Positions 1-11,629 are shown, numbered from the stretch's first letter. The stretch is DNA of 64,000 bases from Phialophora verrucosa (GCA_002099365.1 MSED01000003.1:2976001-3040000); one strand, 5' to 3'. The notes: generated by a model from the letters alone, not told the origin. A program made the numbers and translations.

Positions 1-1252
1 ACATGGAAATGGCCTCTCGCAGGTAGAAATGATGTGCCCGGGGTCTCTTAAGCTCGAAAAGAGCAACAGAGATATGGTAGCTGGCTTGTATCGACAACAG
101 CGTGGCTGTTTCGGCCCAGTCATACTGCCGGCGTAGAAAAAGGCATATTTCTACAAACTGCTTGGCCAGTTGCATTTTCTTGTCCAAGGAGAGGTCAGAT
201 TGCGGCGTTGCGTGAAGGACCGTGTTGGCACAGATCGACAGGATGAGGATCTTCTCTTCATTCGATAGTTCGTCATGTCGGTTGAGCCGGAGAAGGAATG
301 AACCTTCGTGAATTGTTGGGCGAATCGGGTAGAGATGTCGGAAGTATTGGCGAATGCACTGTGTCATTAAATACGCCGACAGTTCGAACTCGGCAGCGAG
401 GAGTTGTATCTGTATCTGATACGAATTCTGGAAGTCCCCGGAATTGCTTCGATACAGGTATTTGGGCCCGTGGAGCTGGGTTGGCGAGCTCGCCGTGGTT
501 GGGGATGGAGAAGCGCCGCCGCTGGGCACACCCGTCAACAATGCGTCCAACGATGTGGGCTTGGTGAGTGGGGTGGAGGTCCTTGAAGGCGGCTGCACAT
601 TGGATCTGGGGGGAGGGCCTTGCGGAATCGAAGCATGTGGCTCTTGGAAGATTTCGTGCGCGAGATCGCTGATCGACATGTACCCGTTCGGCGACATTGG
701 TGCTTGAAACCGCAAGAGTTCGGACGGCTGCATCTGCCACGACGCGGGAAACTGGATCCCTGCTTGTGCAAATGCCGTGTGGGAAGTCGGATCCAAACCA
801 GTGCCATTTTGGATCACAGGAACAGAGCGCGGGACGTGCAAAGGATCTAACGTTGGCCCATACGTCTCGCCAAATGGGGAAGCGGTCGGAGAGGTCAGTG
901 GCGATTCCAATGGGCTGTCGTTGGTCACTGTTCGGTTCAGAGCAGGCATCTGCAGCTGCAACGGGGACAGGTCGAATGGAGGCAGGGACTGATCCTGCGG
1001 CGACGATGCCTGGCTTTCATCCCGCAGCTTTGCAATCACGGAGCCTGAGCCCTTCTTCGGTCCCCTCTTCTTTCGCACAATGTCCCGGGTACACCGTAGC
1101 CCAGCCGCGACACATCGATCGCAAGGCTCTTCTTTACTGCACCTCACTTTCCGTTTCCTGCATGCATCGCAGGGCAGTAGGGACTGGAGTGGTTCGGCCG
1201 CAGCCTGGGCTCCTGCGTCAGCCTCAGGCTGAGCTTCCCAACCGTCGGCCAT
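1..1252 (-). CDS. Zn2Cys6 fungal-type transcription factor, C-terminus off the window
   Basis: The open frame runs from an ATG at 1252 to the left edge without a stop, giving at least 417 residues and no visible intron. Residues 28-54 form a complete zinc binuclear cluster, C-x2-C-x6-C-x5-C-x2-C-x6-C (C28, C31, C38, C44, C47, C54). It is followed by a basic linker (RKKRGPKKGSGS, about residues 59-70) of the kind seen in AmyR/maltose- and sucrose-type regulators. A long Pro/Ser-rich stretch follows. From about residue 290 begins a helical segment (IRQYFRHLYPIRPTIHE, then NEEKILILSICA) matching the start of the fungal middle homology region. A nuclear DNA-binding regulator is certain by family; a sugar-related target is only inferred from the linker. 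It is divergent from the EBP gene across 683 bp. Confidence 0.9.
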   Translation of the reverse strand, partial: MADGWEAQPEADAGAQAAAEPLQSLLPCDACRKRKVRCSKEEPCDRCVAAGLRCTRDIVRKKRGPKKGSGSVIAKLRDESQASSPQDQSLPPFDLSPLQLQMPALNRTVTNDSPLESPLTSPTASPFGETYGPTLDPLHVPRSVPVIQNGTGLDPTSHTAFAQAGIQFPASWQMQPSELLRFQAPMSPNGYMSISDLAHEIFQEPHASIPQGPPPRSNVQPPSRTSTPLTKPTSLDALLTGVPSGGASPSPTTASSPTQLHGPKYLYRSNSGDFQNSYQIQIQLLAAEFELSAYLMTQCIRQYFRHLYPIRPTIHEGSFLLRLNRHDELSNEEKILILSICANTVLHATPQSDLSLDKKMQLAKQFVEICLFLRRQYDWAETATLLSIQASYHISVALFELKRPRAHHFYLREAISM

Positions 1253-1935
1253 TCATGAGATATTCGCGAGACCGTCTCGAAGTCTGAGAGGGCCGAGAGC
1301 TCTTGAGCACTCGAGAGCTTGAAGCCTGGAGATCCTTGCTCGGGTCACGGAGGAACATCCAGTAGGCTCAATAATTCAGAATGATACGGGCCCGCGCCCA
1401 TTAGCGACGAAGCATCATGCGAGAGAAAGGAGGGCTGGAGGTCTGTAGTCGCTGCGCCGGCACATGGAAGCCTCAGGGTGCCGGAAGAGAAGAGCAGAGG
1501 ATGACATGGTCCAGACAGGAACAAGGCATGTGCGTCGTGTGATGAGCTGAAGTCGAGTTCCAGAATAGGCGCAACCACAACCCCTCGAGCCCCTCGTTTG
1601 AGCGAAGGATTGATTTGTTTTGCGTGGGGTTGCAGTCTTCAGGCGGGGTGCCGCCAGGCTACTGGGCAAGTGTTTGGTTGGAAAAGCTGGGGAAAGATTT
1701 CCTGCTAGGCTTGGCTCGGCTTGGCCTAAAGCAGCTTTCAAGGCCCCCGGAAGCCTGATTTGGCGAGCCCAAGTCCCTGCCTGTTGGTTCCTGCATTTGA
1801 TTCAGTGATCAGCCGGGAACGAGGTACGATTGACTAAGTACACAGCAATCTCTCGTCCTGGAACGGCTCTCTTCCTCTCTACCTGGCATCTGTCCATCTC
1901 ATCCCGTCTCTTAATCGGCTCTCTGCCCAGTCGAG
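1253..1935. promoter_or_regulatory. Divergent intergenic region between the Zn2Cys6 factor and the EBP gene
   Basis: This 683-bp interval separates two divergently transcribed genes and must hold both promoters. A pyrimidine-rich stretch (about 1850-1935) directly precedes the EBP start codon, as is common in fungal 5' leaders. Short open frames here show no family features. No specific factor site is assigned. Confidence 0.5.
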
Positions 1936-2724
1936 ATGGCCTCTGCCGTGGTAATGGCCACAAGCCCACCATTCAAGCTGGATGCAGGTACAGCTTTCTC
2001 TCTCGCCGTTGCCTTCTCCCTCATGCCGTCAGCGCAGGCATTGGCCGCTTACGCCCTGCCCAAGTCCACGCCTAGGAAGCTGTACTTCCTCTTCTTGTGG
2101 CACGCATACGATTTCCTCACCCATTTTATCATCGAGGGCAGCTACCTCTATCACTGCTTCTTCTCCTACCGCCAGTTACCTGCTAGAACACCAGACATCT
2201 CGCACCCAGCTGCCTGGGGCGGTGAGCCACAAGCCTACTTGTACAATCGACCTGACCGGCGCTATGGCGCTATATATTCACAAGCGCCAATGGCGAGACT
2301 GTGGCAAGAATATGCAAAAGCCGATCGAAGATGGGGAGGGGCAGATCTGACGGTCATTTCGCTGGAAATACTCACCGTTGGCCTGGCTGGACCGGCCGCC
2401 GTATACGTCTGCTACCTGATCACGAAGTTCACGAATTCGACAGACGAGGCTCGCAAAGGGCGATATCTACCAGCCCTTTGGTTCACAGCAATCGCGCTGG
2501 CAACTGGAGAGTTGTATGGAGGGTTCATGACGTTCGCACCAGAATGGCTCAGCGGGAACACCGCACTTGGTGGCGATGATCCGGTCTATCTCTGGCTTTA
2601 CCTGGTATTCTTCAATATGTTGTGGGTGTTCATACCCCTCTGGGTTCTGTATACGGCCTTTGTGGAGATCTCCTCAGCATTCAAGGTTGCAACAACCACA
2701 AATGCCTCGAAGAAGAAGAGGTGA
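1936..2724 (+). CDS. EBP/EXPERA-domain sterol isomerase-like membrane protein
   Basis: A single-exon gene of 262 residues. It has four to five hydrophobic segments and matches the emopamil-binding protein family (3-beta-hydroxysteroid Delta8-Delta7 isomerase and EBP-like proteins of the ER). Residues that form the active site in human EBP are recognisable: the His and Glu of THFIIEG, a Glu in LWQEY, the Glu and Thr of LEILT, and the Asn and Trp of FFNMLW. The C-terminus ends in a lysine-rich tail (ASKKKR), which fits an ER-retention signal. Whether it is a true sterol isomerase or an EBP-like paralogue cannot be told from sequence alone. It is convergent with the GNAT gene downstream. Confidence 0.85.
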   Translation: MASAVVMATSPPFKLDAGTAFSLAVAFSLMPSAQALAAYALPKSTPRKLYFLFLWHAYDFLTHFIIEGSYLYHCFFSYRQLPARTPDISHPAAWGGEPQAYLYNRPDRRYGAIYSQAPMARLWQEYAKADRRWGGADLTVISLEILTVGLAGPAAVYVCYLITKFTNSTDEARKGRYLPALWFTAIALATGELYGGFMTFAPEWLSGNTALGGDDPVYLWLYLVFFNMLWVFIPLWVLYTAFVEISSAFKVATTTNASKKKR

Positions 2725-3474
2725 TCCGAGTGCTTGCAGAAACAGGAAACATGGTATCATTCCGCCACGCCCCAAATCCGCTGCTGACTCGGTACGGAGT
2801 ACTTCCCCTGAGCTTAGTCTCCACTTGAATGGGACGAGGTCTCCACAAGTGGTGTACAAGTACTACCTATGAGATCGGCACCCTTGGGCTGCCGACATTT
2901 GAGAGTTGGAGCCAGTTCAAATTCTATCAGACTTCGCGGGCGGGGCTCCAACTTGATCTGGCTGGCTCTCCTCGTAGAGTGGCGATCACTGTCTTCCAGA
3001 ACCCAGCGAGTGTTCGAGGATTGCTCGCTCATTGAGGAGTAGATGCAAGTTGGGTGTTGCACGTGCCTTGCAGCTGGGTTCCTAAACAAGTTACCGCCCG
3101 GAGAGGATGGAGGGCTCTGGCACCTGACTATCTCAAGGTTAGGGGGATGTAGAGCAAAGGCCTCTGATAACACTGACCTACATTTCCCGGGACGACACAA
3201 GAGGAGGTGGCCAATCCCACATGCAATTGTGACATTTCAAGAGAGGGCCTTTCTACCTCCGTTTTCTGTTGTCGCCCTTTCATCTGCATCTGAAAGTTGA
3301 TTTTCCGGTTCCATGGAGGATGTGAAAGCTTTGCCAACATTTGCAGCCTGTTCCCATCATGAACGAGTTGAAGCCGAAGCAATAGCTGCAGGTCTGATGT
3401 CAAATCATCATTGTACATGTTGCCTCTATGTAAACGTCTTAGGTACCAACATGAATCGCAGAACTCCGGTGTTA
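2725..3474. other. Convergent intergenic region (750 bp)
   Basis: Lies between the 3' ends of the EBP and GNAT genes. It has a TACGGAGTA motif near 2793-2801 and otherwise only short open frames without family features. I see no RNA gene or mobile element. Confidence 0.5.
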
Positions 3475-4426
3475 TTACCCTCTGTGTCCTACAGGCGACC
3501 TTAACATTGCCACAACCGGTGGGACTTCCAAATCTTCGTCGGGTGCATCTACCTCGATTGCAAGGACGACCTTCCACCCGTTTCGTTCATACAACTTGTA
3601 CCCGGCTGGGCGACAGAAGAGCCATGCTCCAAGATTCTCCCGGTCCGCAGTCTCAATTCCCCAGTTGAGAAGTTTCTGCCCGATGCCTTGACGCTGGTAG
3701 GACGGGTCGACGATCAGGCGGTGGAGATCTAAGAAAATGGAAGCTATGATCAGTTGCCTGCGCGCTGGAGAATGGGAAACTAGACAAAGATACAGAGGCG
3801 TACAAATGGGACTTACACACATGCCTCTTCCCTCGCATCGTGCCGATATACGCGTTCATCAGTTTCCGCAAGAGTTCATCGTGCGGATTCGAGTAGAATT
3901 GCGGTGTCTTTCGGGAACTTTCAACTTTCCCAGCAGTAACTGAATCCACGATTGTTGAGACAGCTCCACGAGTGTCCTGCCCGTTCGCCTCAGCGATAGC
4001 CACATCCGTTACGGCCGTCTCGAGACTCGAGCTCCTCTCCGGCGCCTTGCGTGCCGCAAAGGGATCCATCTTCGGGACTTCGACGTAGCCACACCGCCAC
4101 TGCGCAAACCCTACGATGATCTCAGCGCCATCTGCTCCAGACCCTTGAGCCATCTGCGCTGGGCTCGGTTCCGACTCGAGCGTCGATGAAGCCGGCACGA
4201 CGGCCTTGAACAGGCGATACCTCCCTCGCTCATCGCGCAGTGACTCGGTTAATTTCTCCAATGTCTCTTCGTATACATTCTGCGAACAGTACCGAGTCTT
4301 GAACTCGTGGAATGCGTCCGGTTTCAAGGCTATGTCGGCTAGATGTGCGCAGACGGGCAGGTCGGCCTCTGATGTGATCGGCTTGACTGCGATCTTGGAG
4401 CCAGGTAGCGACGAGAGAGGCCCCAT
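3475..4426 (-). CDS. GNAT-family N-acetyltransferase
   Basis: Two exons (4426-3817 and 3728-3475) encode 287 residues. The intron has a GTAAGT donor and a TTCTTAG acceptor, and the joined reading is HVYLHRLIVDPSYQRQGIG, which restores the family signature. The acetyl-CoA binding motif A (Q/R-x-x-G-x-G/A) is visible as QRQGIG, preceded by the LIVDP strand. The region before it has the N-terminal GNAT fold (a VCAHLADIAL helix) and a charged, Ser-rich insert of about 100 residues. The first ATG is at 4426. The family transfers acetyl from acetyl-CoA to amines or protein N-termini; the substrate is unknown. Confidence 0.88.
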
Positions 4427-6209
4427 CTTTGGTCAACCCGGTGCCAAATTCCTCTCGATCTTGGTGGCTTCTGTTGCAAAGTGCGCTTATGAACAATCTT
4501 AATTCAAACCTGCCTGTGAATATATATATCTGCTGGTTCACCGTTTCCAACCACCGTGTCCTTCGTCTAATGATGATGTGCGCATCGTGGGTGCCTGCGT
4601 CAGAGACATGAGTACATGTGTACAATCCAACAGCAGATGCAACCAGGTTATGAGTCAGCGACGACGAGCCAATCAGAAAATGAGAAGCCGTCTTTCCCAG
4701 AGTCTTGTGGTGGTAGAAGTGGTAGAAGTGGCTATTAACGTGCAATATCCAAGCAACCAGCCTCGGACTTACTCGAGCCACTTCTGCTTCGGCCTAGAAG
4801 GTACCAAGTGATTGCAGACGGCACATAGAAGCTCACATTCTCTGTGTCCCGTGTGAGCCACATTCTCGTCTGAGGGGCCTTAACCAGCTCTTCTACACAG
4901 CCTGGCTAACGGGCCACAAAAGAGATATGTGCGATACTGTCTTATTATTGCGGAGGGTCAACTTGAACGTCTCGTTGCTCGGGCGTCCAGCGCACCAGTT
5001 CATCTTCTACCCTGGATGACGCGGGAAGCTCTCTTAGTATGGGAGACGTGGGCCAAGAACAGGACTCGGCATCGCAATTCCGGTCGCAATGCAACCTTTC
5101 CGATCCGGAATCTCCAGACGGCGCACTGCAGCTCGTAAGAATACGAGATCAGCAACGGCAGGCTGACACGTGTGGACGATCCGGCGAGCATTCGAAGGCT
5201 CCAGCTCGGACCCAGGGCCAGATAAGGAAAGGGTCATCTCTGAGGGCTTGTCTGGAGGCGTACGAGGTTAGCTCGGTCAGGGGACATTCTGCGGTATACA
5301 ACTGCGAGTCACCTGGGGATCGGACTCGGATACCTCGTATGCAGCGCCACATGTACGAGGCCTATCTCAGCCCGTCTTCGCTCGAAGATTGACCGAATAT
5401 ACCTGGGGTCGCAAGCATCAGAGGCATCAAGATTGGAGCGCTTCGACGACATTCTCAGGCGACGTTGCATTGATCAACATAACAGAACCCAGAGAAATGG
5501 CAGTGGGGAGCGTCGCAATGATGATCAGCAGTCCATTGCCGTCAGGCCGCCATGATGGTCTGGAGCTGCTATGCCTTGTTAGCCGTGTGGTACACTCGGT
5601 GCACGTCTGAAACGGTCGATCCCCACAGCTTTGACAAAGGAATGCGGTCAGTGGCGCTCATGGCGTACGAGCCTTTTGCTCCTGGCACAGTTTAGTCCTG
5701 TCGATTTTCCAGCCCAAAGCAAGCCAACGCCTAGAGAGTAGACGGGATTGGGCAGAAGGGGCGGATGGCGTCTGCAGGACAAGCTTCAAGTGGCTGACGC
5801 TTATTCGAGGAAAAGCCTCGAGCTTGGGGACCCTCCCTACCTCGCACGAGCTCGAGCACATCAAGAAACCATGCATTCTCCAAGCTTCTCCTCTCCCCCT
5901 CCCCACAAGCCGTCGACGGGGCTGTTGGCCAGTCAGTTCGGTACAACCATGAAAGCAGGGCAACGAATGCACCATGTAACATTTCTCCGCAGATGGTCAC
6001 AGGAACACCCCTCGACACCATCTCACCCAAGGTCGCAAATGCAGGACTGGGTCCCATCCGTTGTTATGTCCGAAGCGTGTTCCCCTGTCTGGTGGGAATA
6101 CAAGAACATCCGGATGCCACCCGAAGTCTATCAACTTTTCTTCCACCTCTGGTGACTCTCGACACACCTTCTTTGTGCCGCGATTGGCTTATCACACCTC
6201 GTTGCCATC
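4427..6209. other. Long intergenic region (1.8 kb) with no supported gene
   Basis: Separates the GNAT gene and the sugar transporter, which are transcribed divergently. The longest open frame here (5039-5392, +) has erratic composition and no recognisable domain, so it is not called. Presumably it holds both promoters. No RNA gene or transposon signature is seen. Confidence 0.45.
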
Positions 6210-8150
6210 ATGTATGAGATAGGGAACATCTACTTCATCACGGCCATCGCCGTCATCGGCGGTGGGCTGTTCGGTTTTGATATCTCCTCGATGTCTGCCA
6301 TGTGAGTTGCGCAGGAACAGTGGCAAAGCATACGGAAACTGACTCGCTTCCAGCATCGGCACGCAACAGTACAAATGGTACTATTCTCCCACGTGGCAGG
6401 GCTTTTGAAACACCAACTGACTGACTGTGTTTTCAGCTACTTCAACCAAGGCCCACATGGACCGCCGCAGTGCTCTGGCCCCAAATCTGATGTCCAGGGT
6501 GGCATCACTGCCTCCATGCCGGGCGGTTCCTTCGTTGGTGCTCTGGCATCTGGTTTCGTATGTGGCCGAGAGCTCCATTGTGACAGGTGGCTAACCAGTT
6601 TTGCAGTTGTCTGATATTTTCGGCCGCAAGAGAGCAATTCAAATCGGTGCCGTCATCTGGTGCATCGGCTCGATCATCGTGTGCGCTTCCCAGAACATTG
6701 GCATGCTTATCGTTGGTCGTTTCATCAACGGATTCAGTGTCGGTATCTGCTCTGCTCAAGGTACTTGGTCTTCCTCCACTGTCTGCTACCTACATGTCTA
6801 ATCTTCGAGCCAGTCCCTGTTTATGTGTCAGAATTGGCGCCTCCCAGCAAGCGAGGACGAGTGGTTGGAGCCCAACAATGGGCCATCACCTGGGGTATTC
6901 TGATCATGTTCTATATCAGCTACGGCTGCAGTTACATCGACGGAGCAGCTGCCTTCCGCATTCCATGGGGCTTGCAGATGATTCCCGCCATCTTCCTCTT
7001 TTTTGCCCTCTTCCTTCTCCCAGAGAGTCCCAGGTAAGCCGTAGTCACCGAAGCTGGGCTTGAGTAACCGCTGATCTGGGTACAGATGGCTGGCTCGCAA
7101 AGACCGCTGGGAAGAGTGCCACGGCGTATTGGCCCTTGTCCACGCAAAGGGCGATCGCAATGCACCATTCGTGCTGCTTGAGCTCAATGAGATCAAGGAG
7201 ATGTGTGAATTCGAGCGCAGAAATGCCGACGTAACATACCTCGAGCTGTTCAAGCCCAAGATGATCAACCGAACGCATATCGGTGTTTTCACCCAGATCT
7301 GGTCCCAGCTCACCGGCATGAATGTCATGATGTACTACATCACTTATGTCTTTGGTAGGTGGATTGTCTTGTTCTCTTTCGGGGGGGCGCGCTGACCCGA
7401 GCAACAGGTATGGCTGGTCTCTCTGGCAATACTAACCTGGTGGCCTCGTCGATCCAATATGTCATCAACGTCTTAATGACTATCTTTGCCCTCGTATTCA
7501 TCGATCGGTGGGGACGCCGCTGGCCATTGATGATTGGCTCCACCTTCATGGCCATCTGGATGTACGCCAACGCTGGATTGATGGCCTCTTATGGCTCTCC
7601 GGCCCCTCCTGGAGGAGTCGACCACGTCGAAGAAGAGTCATGGCAGATTCATGGTGGCGCGGCCAAAGGTGTCATCGCTTGCACCTATTTGTTTGTCGCT
7701 TCCTTCGCCCCAACCTGGGGCCCTGTATCCTGGATTTACCCACCCGAACTGTACCCTCTCCGCGTCAGAGGAAAGGCGGTCGCCCTTACCACCTCGTCCA
7801 ACTGGATCTTCAACTTCGCGCTGTCATACTTTGTCCCTCCAGCGTTTGTCAACATCAAGTGGAAGGTCTACATCATCTTCGGCGTTTTCTGCACGGCCAT
7901 GACCATCCACGTGTTCTTCTGCTTCCCCGAAACCGCCGGCAAGACTCTAGAAGAAGTCGAAGAACTCTTCTTGAGCAGTGTCAAGCCCTGGAACACTCAC
8001 GTCGACTATAACAAGATCAAGCGAGAAGAGCATGGCGAAGTCGATGCTGAGAGGAAGCTGAGCTATGCCGTCCACCGTGAGCGGGAAGATAGTGATCACG
8101 CTGAGGCTGGTTACGCGACTCAAACAGTCGAGAAGAACGAGGTACCCTGA
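6210..8150 (+). CDS. MFS sugar (hexose) transporter
   Basis: Seven exons (6210-6301, 6354-6377, 6437-6557, 6607-6760, 6814-7033, 7086-7354, 7408-8150) give 540 residues with 12 predicted membrane segments. The phases agree at every junction, including a 24-bp second exon. Sugar-porter signatures are all present: GGGLFGFDISS in helix 1, LSDIFGRK after helix 2, LLPESPRWLARK between halves, DRWGRRW after helix 8, and the terminal PETAGKTLEEVEELF. The closest functional match by motif is the fungal glucose/hexose transporter group (HGT1/RCO-3 type), located in the plasma membrane. The C-terminal tail is long and charged. Substrate and affinity are inference. Confidence 0.93.
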
Positions 8151-8728
8151 ATGGGGAGGGCTGTTGTTCACTTCGGGATGACCCTGGCAAGGTTGTGTTA
8201 AGGCCAAGATGAGAGTGAGAGTTCCCGAGCTGCATATTGTACTCGTAGAGAGTGCCTAAGAGTGCCTGAGGAATACTTATAAATGACAGATTTGACAGAT
8301 TTTAAATTTTAATTTCAAGGTCAATAACGGTACAAAAAACGCCCAATTAGGCTTAGCTTCAAATATCTGGAAGCTTGGGGAAGACCCACGCTAACCCTTC
8401 TAGGCGGCTACTAACGAAGAAACGCCCCTGTACCTCGTACTTGAGCCCGAGGTAAAAATAGTAAAAATAGCCCGCCGTTCGGTTGGGCCTGCAGTTCGCC
8501 TTGTGCTCTGCTCAAACTTGCCTCAAATCTCAACTGCGGGTGCGCAGCCTCAATATGACACTTTTCTTCCCTTCAGCTTCCGATCAGTTGTTGTTCCAGG
8601 TCGCTCTTTGTGCCCGACTGCTGTCTATGTATTGCTAGCCGTATCCCCAGACGCAAATATAGTGGGGTTTGATCCCAGAGGCATGGTTACCCAAGAGCCA
8701 GTGCGTATATCATGACTGCGAGTGTCTC
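8151..8728. other. Intergenic region, AT-rich in its first half
   Basis: From 8280 to 8480 the sequence is AT-rich with TTTTAAATTTTAATTT-like runs, which probably serve as the transporter terminator. The second half precedes the RING gene and acts as its leader. No gene is seen. Confidence 0.4.
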
Positions 8729-11629
8729 ATGGCTGCCACGACCGAAACGCCCGCAACGGGCCTCGTCAATCTAGAGAGGGAGCTCGTCTGCTTCATCTGC
8801 ACCGAGATCCTCTACCAACCTCGCACACTGCTCGATTGCCTACACACATTCTGCGGCTCATGCTTGAAAGAATGGTTTTCCCACCAACACCGAAAGGCTG
8901 CACACGCTCATCCGCCGCCCGCGAACCCGTACACCTGTCCGACCTGTCGTGCTTCCGTCAAGGATGTCCAGCGCAATGCTACAATCAACACATTCCTGGA
9001 AATGTTCCTCGCTGCAAACCCTGGAAAGGACAGGACCGCGGACGAAAAGGCGGAGATGGCGCAGGTCTACAAGCCTGGCGATGAGATTCTGCCCAAGGTG
9101 GAGAGCCATCGGAGGAGGGAGAGGAGGAGACGCGAAGAGGAGGGACGCATCAGAGAGAGCGGGCCGGCCGAGGGAAGCAGACGAGAGCAACACTTGGATC
9201 CAGCGTCGGCCCATCGCAGACGCCAACCTACCGAAGGCAGCAGAAGCCGCGAGAGGAGAGAGGCTAGGGACAGGCAAAGAGATGAGGAGCAGCGTCAGAG
9301 ACAAGACGAGCAACAGACGTCGGATGCTGATAGTGCCTCGCGACGGACGGGAGCGTCTTCCAGTTCCGCTGACCTGGCCCAACTGTCTCCCCCGCCTGGT
9401 TCACCTCGTCATCCTGATGCTGTGGAAGCACGGCAGAGGGGGGCGCGGACGGTCGCCCACCAAGCGAGTCTGATATCCCTGGTCAGTGCTTCGGAGAGTG
9501 GAACTGGCACTGGCGAAAGTCTAAACGAAGCAGAGCTCATGCAAGAGATTCTCGATGCGGGCCTCTTGGATGGCATCAACGTTGACGAATTGACGGAGCA
9601 AGAGCAAGATGAGCTCAGCGAGATCATCGCCCAGAGATACAGGGAGCTGCATTCGGAACGCAGCCGAAGAGCAGAGGCTGGGGATGGGAATGGCAATGTC
9701 GGCGGCCCCGCGAGACCTGCAGAGCCACCGTCCGAGGAATCCGAGCGTCGCTCTCGCCACTCTTCAAGGGGCAGCAACCGGGACCGAGCGCCGCCAAGTC
9801 CAAGAGCAAGTCACAGTATAGTCGTTGGCGGCACCGAGAGCCGACCTCCAACATCATTGTTCCCGTCGACGGCGGACCAGGCGTTGACTCTTCCTCAACC
9901 TTCGGCGCATCGGCGAAGAACCTCCAACGAGAGCAGGCGCAGTGATTCGTCTGTAGCGAGAGCAGAACGCGAGGCCGCGCCTCATCCCGCTGGAAGATCA
10001 GCCACAGATCTTTCCAACAGGCCTCACTCGCACAGCAATCCTGCGAACCGCCTACAACAATATTCGCACACACAGAGAGCAAATACAGAGCCAAGGACTC
10101 CACCAAGGCTTTCCGAAGTGTGGCAAGCTGCTGGTAGCCGTCAGATATCGAGCCCTGCTGAAGTCGACTCCCCTGGGCAACAATCGCCACGCATAGACTC
10201 TTCTCGACCTGTCATGTCAAGCGTGACCTCCGGACCAGTGCCTACCGTGATCCCTACCTCAGATCCTGCAGCTTCTGCGCCAGAAGTCACTGCATCAGCA
10301 GTGGCCTCCGTCTCGAGCAGGTTTGAAGAGCCTGACGTTGTGTGCGCACGATGCTCCAGACCAAACATCCAATATGAGGTCTACAAGCATTGTGATCCTT
10401 GTAGGATGGATCTCTGTCTGCGTTGCTACAGGTCTGGACGCGGGTGCAATCACTGGTTTGGGTTTGGCGATGCAGCGATGCGCAAATTCAAGGCATCCCG
10501 TCCGCCCAGCAGGCACAATCAACCTGCTGAACTTCCACACATCCTAGTCGGGCGACAGTACCAGAGACCTTCGGCACAGACCAGGAGACACACGGCTTCA
10601 GATGCCGCGTCCCGTTTACGAGAAGGCAACTTCTGTGACCGGTGCGGGCGATTTGCCAACGATTACTTCTGGACCTGTGATGTCTGCAACGATGGCGAAT
10701 GGGGATTTTGCAACCAATGTGTGAACACTAACCACTGCTGTAGCCATGCCCTTCTGCCGGTCGCCCACAGATCACATGATCCAAAGGACTCAGGGTCTCA
10801 CGCAGGCGGAGCGACTGCGCGGCCGGGCAACGCCACGTTGAACACCTACAGCAGTGGAAGACGTGACCCTTCTCCAGCCCAGAGCGTGGCCTCAAGTGGT
10901 ACTTCGATGACTGGACCCTACTCCGGCTTACGAGCTGATTTCACACCTTTGGTCATTACCACGAACTGCGATGTCTGCTCTCGGTCAATCTCGCCGGAGG
11001 AGACCCGATACCATTGTCCCACGCATCCCACACCGTCACCAGACGAGCCAGATCTAAAGGGTGACTATGATATTTGCGGTAACTGTTACGCTCGCGACGT
11101 GACGGCTGGGCGGATAAAGCGCGAAGATGGACCGGACGGTTGGCGCCTTTGTCCGGACGGCCACCGCATGGTCAGCGTTGTGTTCGAGCGAGATGTCGAG
11201 GGCAATCAAAGACGAGCCATCGTTCGGGACATTGTCGGCGGTGTCAAAACCACAGACGCTGACATGGTGGCTTGGAAGCTTGCGATGAGCAACATCCACC
11301 GAGTCGATCCGTCGGCGTTGTCGGCGGTTCGGGGTGAGTGGAGCTGGCGAGAGGACGAAGCTGGCACAAGGCGCACGACTCGGCCTCGGAAGGCCACTTT
11401 GCCTCAGTCAGGCGCAAAGTTTCCTCCCGACGGCGGCTCGGGCAAAATTGGTCGGGCTCGATGGAGTTATTTTCCTCTGGTCGACGATGTCAACGGCAAA
11501 GACGAACTTGCATTCCCAAAGTATGCCGATGTTTTTGAGATTGAGGAGATCAATGATGAGTGGTGGCACGGTGTCTACGCCGGAGACGCTGGACTGTTCC
11601 CGGCTATCTTTGTCAAGGATCGAGCCTAA
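8729..11629 (+). CDS. RING-finger protein with Cys-rich ZZ-like repeats and a C-terminal SH3 domain
   Basis: A single exon of 966 residues from the first true ATG at 8729; the frame is open further upstream but has no ATG. Residues 21-73 form a C3HC4 RING finger (C21, C24, C37, H39, C42, C45, C70, C73) close to the CHFR class, with an insert before the last cysteine pair. A long Arg/Glu- and Ser-rich low-complexity region follows. Three Cys/His-rich modules lie at about 537-580, 630-675 and 744-787; they resemble ZZ zinc fingers. The last 65 residues fit an SH3 domain (ARWSYFPL, ELAFPKYADVFEI, EWWHGV, GLFPAIFV). It is probably an E3 ubiquitin ligase that recruits proline-rich partners; the target is unknown. 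Confidence 0.85.
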   Translation: MAATTETPATGLVNLERELVCFICTEILYQPRTLLDCLHTFCGSCLKEWFSHQHRKAAHAHPPPANPYTCPTCRASVKDVQRNATINTFLEMFLAANPGKDRTADEKAEMAQVYKPGDEILPKVESHRRRERRRREEEGRIRESGPAEGSRREQHLDPASAHRRRQPTEGSRSRERREARDRQRDEEQRQRQDEQQTSDADSASRRTGASSSSADLAQLSPPPGSPRHPDAVEARQRGARTVAHQASLISLVSASESGTGTGESLNEAELMQEILDAGLLDGINVDELTEQEQDELSEIIAQRYRELHSERSRRAEAGDGNGNVGGPARPAEPPSEESERRSRHSSRGSNRDRAPPSPRASHSIVVGGTESRPPTSLFPSTADQALTLPQPSAHRRRTSNESRRSDSSVARAEREAAPHPAGRSATDLSNRPHSHSNPANRLQQYSHTQRANTEPRTPPRLSEVWQAAGSRQISSPAEVDSPGQQSPRIDSSRPVMSSVTSGPVPTVIPTSDPAASAPEVTASAVASVSSRFEEPDVVCARCSRPNIQYEVYKHCDPCRMDLCLRCYRSGRGCNHWFGFGDAAMRKFKASRPPSRHNQPAELPHILVGRQYQRPSAQTRRHTASDAASRLREGNFCDRCGRFANDYFWTCDVCNDGEWGFCNQCVNTNHCCSHALLPVAHRSHDPKDSGSHAGGATARPGNATLNTYSSGRRDPSPAQSVASSGTSMTGPYSGLRADFTPLVITTNCDVCSRSISPEETRYHCPTHPTPSPDEPDLKGDYDICGNCYARDVTAGRIKREDGPDGWRLCPDGHRMVSVVFERDVEGNQRRAIVRDIVGGVKTTDADMVAWKLAMSNIHRVDPSALSAVRGEWSWREDEAGTRRTTRPRKATLPQSGAKFPPDGGSGKIGRARWSYFPLVDDVNGKDELAFPKYADVFEIEEINDEWWHGVYAGDAGLFPAIFVKDRA

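Noticed and set aside
5039..5392. 117-residue plus-strand frame
   Set aside because: No domain, no codon or splice support; composition looks random.
9409..10190. Long antisense frames under the RING gene
   Set aside because: Shadows of a GC-rich coding strand; the sense strand has clear domains.
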